DNA of 64,000 nucleotides. Origin: Lachnospiraceae bacterium. GTDB taxonomy: Bacteria; Bacillota; Clostridia; Lachnospirales; Lachnospiraceae. Position numbers and translations under genes: made by a program. Below the pieces are notes generated by a model, which was given only the letters and a program-made list of their open reading frames with translations, did no database searches and was not told the DNA's origin. Of the stretch, positions 61,443 to 64,000 are shown one piece after another; position 1 is the stretch's first letter, and each line of letters begins with the position of its first letter. The stretch covers positions 4,216,001-4,280,000 of the forward strand of contig AP025576.1 of the NCBI GenBank assembly GCA_022845955.1, written 5' to 3'.

Positions 61443-62114
61443 TTATTCCGCCATCTTAAATCCGATTCCCCACACAGTCTGAATGTAGTCCTGCGCACCT
61501 GCCGCGCGCAGCTTTGCGCGGATATTGCTCACATGCACATTTATCGTCTTATCTTCTATAAAAGCATCCTGCTGCCACACGGCTTCGTATATTTCCTGTC
61601 TTGTAAAAACCTTTTTGGGATGACGCATCATAAGCTCCACAATACCCAGCTCATGGGCCGTTAGCTCCACCAACGTTCCTCCCGCCTTTAATGACCTGCC
61701 CTCCCGGTCGATCGTCCAGTCTTTAAAAACAAGCTCCTTTTCTCCCCTTATGCTGCCTCTGTGGCGGAGCTGTACCTGGATGCGCACCCACAATTCCTCC
61801 AGTTCAAAAGGCTTGGTGAGGTAATCGTCCGCCCCTCCGCCAAGAAGCTCCACCTTGTCCTCCAGCGTATTTTTGGCGGTGAGCACTATCACCGGAATCC
61901 GGCTGGCCGCGCGGATCTGTCTGATCAGCTCCTCACCGGAAAGCCCGGGCAGCATCAAATCCAGAAGAAGCAGATCAAACTCCTTCATCTGCCAAAGCAG
62001 CCGTCCCTCCGTCCCGGAAAAAGCCTGTTCCGCTTCACAGCCTTTTTCCCGCAGGAATTCCGCAGTCATATTGTTGATATCCGTATCGTCCTCGATGAGT
62101 AGAATCCGTGTCAT
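61443..62114 (-). CDS. OmpR-family response regulator
   Basis: A 223-residue regulator. Receiver: acidic E8-D9-D10, phospho-acceptor Asp52 in LLLDLMLPGLSG, Lys in YLTKPFE near 101. Output: winged helix with TAHELGIVELMMRHPKKVFT and INVHVSNIRAKLR in the last 90 residues. ATG 62114 is used, with GGAGGGG upstream at a longish distance. It pairs with the histidine kinase at 58687 and presumably controls the ABC transporter. Confidence 0.92.
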   Translation of the reverse strand: MTRILLIEDDTDINNMTAEFLREKGCEAEQAFSGTEGRLLWQMKEFDLLLLDLMLPGLSGEELIRQIRAASRIPVIVLTAKNTLEDKVELLGGGADDYLTKPFELEELWVRIQVQLRHRGSIRGEKELVFKDWTIDREGRSLKAGGTLVELTAHELGIVELMMRHPKKVFTRQEIYEAVWQQDAFIEDKTINVHVSNIRAKLRAAGAQDYIQTVWGIGFKMAE

Positions 62115-62149
62115 TTCTAGTAGCCGCCCCTCCTGTTTTATACACATTT

Positions 62150-63538
62150 TTAAGCAAACAGATCCTCCGGCACAAGCAGGACGGTACCTTCCCGGGCTGC
62201 CCTGCTCTTCACAGGTTCCGTAAACGATCCCTTGCTGACAAAAATCAGTTTTTTCTCTTTCAGATTGGAAAATACTGCCGCAGCCGTTACCAAATCATCA
62301 TATTCTTCCATCGGCATGGGCCGGTTCCGGAATTTACACTCCACAAAGATTCCCTTATTTCCTTTTTTGTCCAGCGCCAACACATCAATATCATCCTGTG
62401 CTTTGATAACAGGATTATTTCCCCACCATTTTCCTATCGTATATGGGATAAACGGCAATTTCCCGTCTTTGGCCTGTCTGATTAAAAACTGTCTGCATAT
62501 TTCTTCAAATACAGGTCCCATGTAATCATTGATTTCTCCCATAATATCATCGCAGGCCTTGTCCATGCCAAGCATATCATAATAACTTTTATTGGAAAAA
62601 ACATATCGATACCAGAATTTATAGAAATTATCTGTAATTTCATATATTCCCTTTTTGCTACTATCCGGTTCACCGCACGGAACATGTTTTTCCAGCAGAC
62701 GGATTGTCTGCAGCGTAAGCATATATTTGCTGCATTTACTTTTTTCTTCATGAATCCTGCCTGCAATTTCCACTACTCTGTTGCAGCCGTTTGCCACCGC
62801 TTCTAAAATGGAATTATAAACTACCGGTTCCCGCAGTTCCATGCGCAGCAGCGTCTGGGGTTCCTCGTTTAAGAACGATCCGTTCATTAAAATCCTGGAG
62901 ATGATATTTTCCCTCACTGTTTTTTCAGGATCAAATGCATTTAAATATCTCGGGACACCTCCCAATATTCCATATGTGATTAACTTATCTTCCGGGGAAT
63001 AATTGGGAAAGAATTCAGCGCTTTCCAGATAATCAAAGGGCTGTACTTCCATACTGCCCGTACTGCGGCCATACAGCGGGCTTTTATAGCCCATAACATC
63101 ATTCACCATAAAACTGACGCTGGAACCGCACAGGATTAGGAATATATTTCTTTCCTTCCAATCATGGTCAATCCGATGCTGTAAAATACTTTTCACACTC
63201 GGATTTGTCTCCGCCAAAAACGGGAATTCGTCGATGATGAGAACCGTCCTTTTGTCCAGCGCCTTTCTCCCTACGTAATCCAGGGCGTTTTCCCAATTCG
63301 CAAAAGCTGCTACAAATCCGCCGTCATAATATTCCTGGACAAGCTTAGAAAAATCCAGCAGGCTCAAAGCATCATTTTTTTCCTGGGCAGAAAAAAATAT
63401 AGTTTCATGCCTTTTGGAAAACTCCTGTAAAATCGTTGTTTTTCCTATTCTACGCCTTCCATACATGATCATAAATTCAAATCGTCCGCTTGCATACATC
63501 TGTTCCAGCAAATCCATTTCCTTTTTTCTTCCAATCAT
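62150..63538 (-). CDS. AAA ATPase with DUF234-like nuclease domain
   Basis: A 462-residue protein. Walker A YGRRRIGKTT near residue 27, Walker B VLIIDEFPFLAE near 100, arginine-rich region and GSSVSFM near 138. After a winged-helix-like part (about 235-330) the C-terminus has a restriction-nuclease-like core: DIDVLALDKKGNKGIFVECKFR near 395. This is the DUF234 group of archaeal-type ATPases. Like the DUF4143 protein at 18033 it combines an AAA module with a D-ExK-like domain. ATG 63538 follows GGAAGGGGTGATATA. Function unknown. Confidence 0.82.
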   Translation of the reverse strand: MIGRKKEMDLLEQMYASGRFEFMIMYGRRRIGKTTILQEFSKRHETIFFSAQEKNDALSLLDFSKLVQEYYDGGFVAAFANWENALDYVGRKALDKRTVLIIDEFPFLAETNPSVKSILQHRIDHDWKERNIFLILCGSSVSFMVNDVMGYKSPLYGRSTGSMEVQPFDYLESAEFFPNYSPEDKLITYGILGGVPRYLNAFDPEKTVRENIISRILMNGSFLNEEPQTLLRMELREPVVYNSILEAVANGCNRVVEIAGRIHEEKSKCSKYMLTLQTIRLLEKHVPCGEPDSSKKGIYEITDNFYKFWYRYVFSNKSYYDMLGMDKACDDIMGEINDYMGPVFEEICRQFLIRQAKDGKLPFIPYTIGKWWGNNPVIKAQDDIDVLALDKKGNKGIFVECKFRNRPMPMEEYDDLVTAAAVFSNLKEKKLIFVSKGSFTEPVKSRAAREGTVLLVPEDLFA

Positions 63539-63753
63539 TATATCACCCCTTCCATCCATATATATTCAAACTATTTACGAGTAGTATACTTTAAAATAGT
63601 ATGAAACACAAGAAGAATTAATATTGTACCAGTTCAGCCAGATCTGAACTGGTACTTAATCTTAGGAAAATCTTAATATTTAATGAGGAAAACCATTACA
63701 ATCCCTGTTCCTTTTTCTGTTATGATAGGATATGTTAACAGGAGGCAGTCAAT
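63539..63753. other. Divergent intergenic region with a perfect palindrome
   Basis: 215 bp between the DUF234 ATPase and the response regulator. GTACCAGTTCAG / CTGAACTGGTAC, 12-bp perfect arms with a 6-nt loop (63626-63655), may be an operator or an attenuator. AT-rich DNA on both sides probably holds two divergent promoters. Confidence 0.5.
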
Positions 63754-64000
63754 ATGAGGGAAAAAATACTTGTCGTAGACGACGAACAGGAAATTGCAGA
63801 TCTGGTAACCCTGTATCTGCAAAGTGAAAACTATGAAGTTTTGAAATATTACACCGCCCGGGAGGCGCTGGAATGCATCCGCAAGGAAGCGCCGGATATG
63901 GCCATACTGGATGTGATGATGCCGGAAATAAACGGGTTTCAGCTATGCCGGATAATCAGGGAGCAGCATACGTACCCTGTTATCATGCTCACGGCCAAGG
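63754..64000 (+). CDS. VanR/PhoB-like response regulator (C-terminus beyond window)
   Basis: The first 82 codons of a receiver domain: ILVVDDEQEIADLV, phospho-acceptor Asp53 in AILDVMMPEINGF, Thr in PVIMLTAK. An OmpR-type DNA-binding domain is expected but lies off the right edge. AGGAGGCAGTCAAT precedes the ATG. VanR-like regulators respond to cell-wall stress or glycopeptides; the partner kinase would follow downstream. Confidence 0.88.
   Translation, partial: MREKILVVDDEQEIADLVTLYLQSENYEVLKYYTAREALECIRKEAPDMAILDVMMPEINGFQLCRIIREQHTYPVIMLTAK

Overview
The window looks like chromosomal DNA of a Gram-positive anaerobe of the Clostridia, most likely a gut Lachnospiraceae. This is inferred from strong AGGAGG-type ribosome binding sites, LplBC-type sugar ABC transporters, a CsoR/CopA copper operon, a YtvI-like membrane protein, a MecA_N-type penicillin-binding protein, an anaerobic (cbi-type) cobalamin pathway with a CbiK-CbiL fusion, a GH3 enzyme with inverted domain order and many AraC-type sugar regulators. 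I saw no rRNA, tRNA, CRISPR array or complete insertion sequence.

Layout. 1-12137: a plant-polysaccharide (probably rhamnogalacturonan/uronate) utilisation locus with a partial YesN-like response regulator, a GH106-like glycosidase, a solute-binding lipoprotein, two permeases, an AraC regulator, a DUF2264 protein, a GH88 hydrolase and a second AraC regulator. 12352-15534: copper homeostasis, csoR-copA, with two CsoR operators and a CopA that carries a CopZ-like domain at its C-terminus. 15600-19325: a candidate small RNA, three copies of a long-hairpin MITE-like element, a YtvI/AI-2E family protein, a solo HicB antitoxin and a DUF4143 ATPase. 19507-21943: a class B penicillin-binding protein. 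21968-39428: one 17-kb cobalamin operon of 17 genes, read leftward from a single promoter and cobalamin riboswitch. 39493-43240: a heterodimeric ABC exporter. 43344-48218: a tannase / gallate decarboxylase operon with a divergent LysR regulator. 48296-49549: an AbrB/PIN toxin-antitoxin pair and a decayed AraC gene. 49597-52774: a two-repeat secreted protein, a VanZ-like protein, a Ser/Thr kinase and a divergent HTH protein. 52779-58712: HAD phosphatase, GH3 beta-glycosidase, Gfo/Idh/MocA oxidoreductase and a divergent AraC regulator. 58687-62114: response regulator, ABC ATPase, ABC permease and histidine kinase cassette. 62150-64000: a DUF234-type ATPase and the start of a VanR-like response regulator.

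The most unusual layer is not a gene but the palindromic DNA. (i) A 257-258 bp hairpin element occurs in two full copies and one 77-bp deleted copy; two of the three are flanked by 5-bp direct repeats, and the two full copies have diverged in both arms while staying self-complementary. (ii) A palindromic element of up to 59 bp lies inside three unrelated protein genes (cobC, cbiJ and an ABC ATPase), is read in two different frames, and adds a foreign peptide to each protein, much like Rickettsia palindromic elements. (iii) More palindromes sit inside cbiA and between cobalamin genes. Together they suggest several families of small structured mobile elements that tolerate, or target, coding DNA.

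The tannase operon is a compact, apparently complete cytoplasmic route from galloyl esters to gallate and pyrogallol. CopA-CopZ has an internal Shine-Dalgarno site placed to make free CopZ from the same reading frame.
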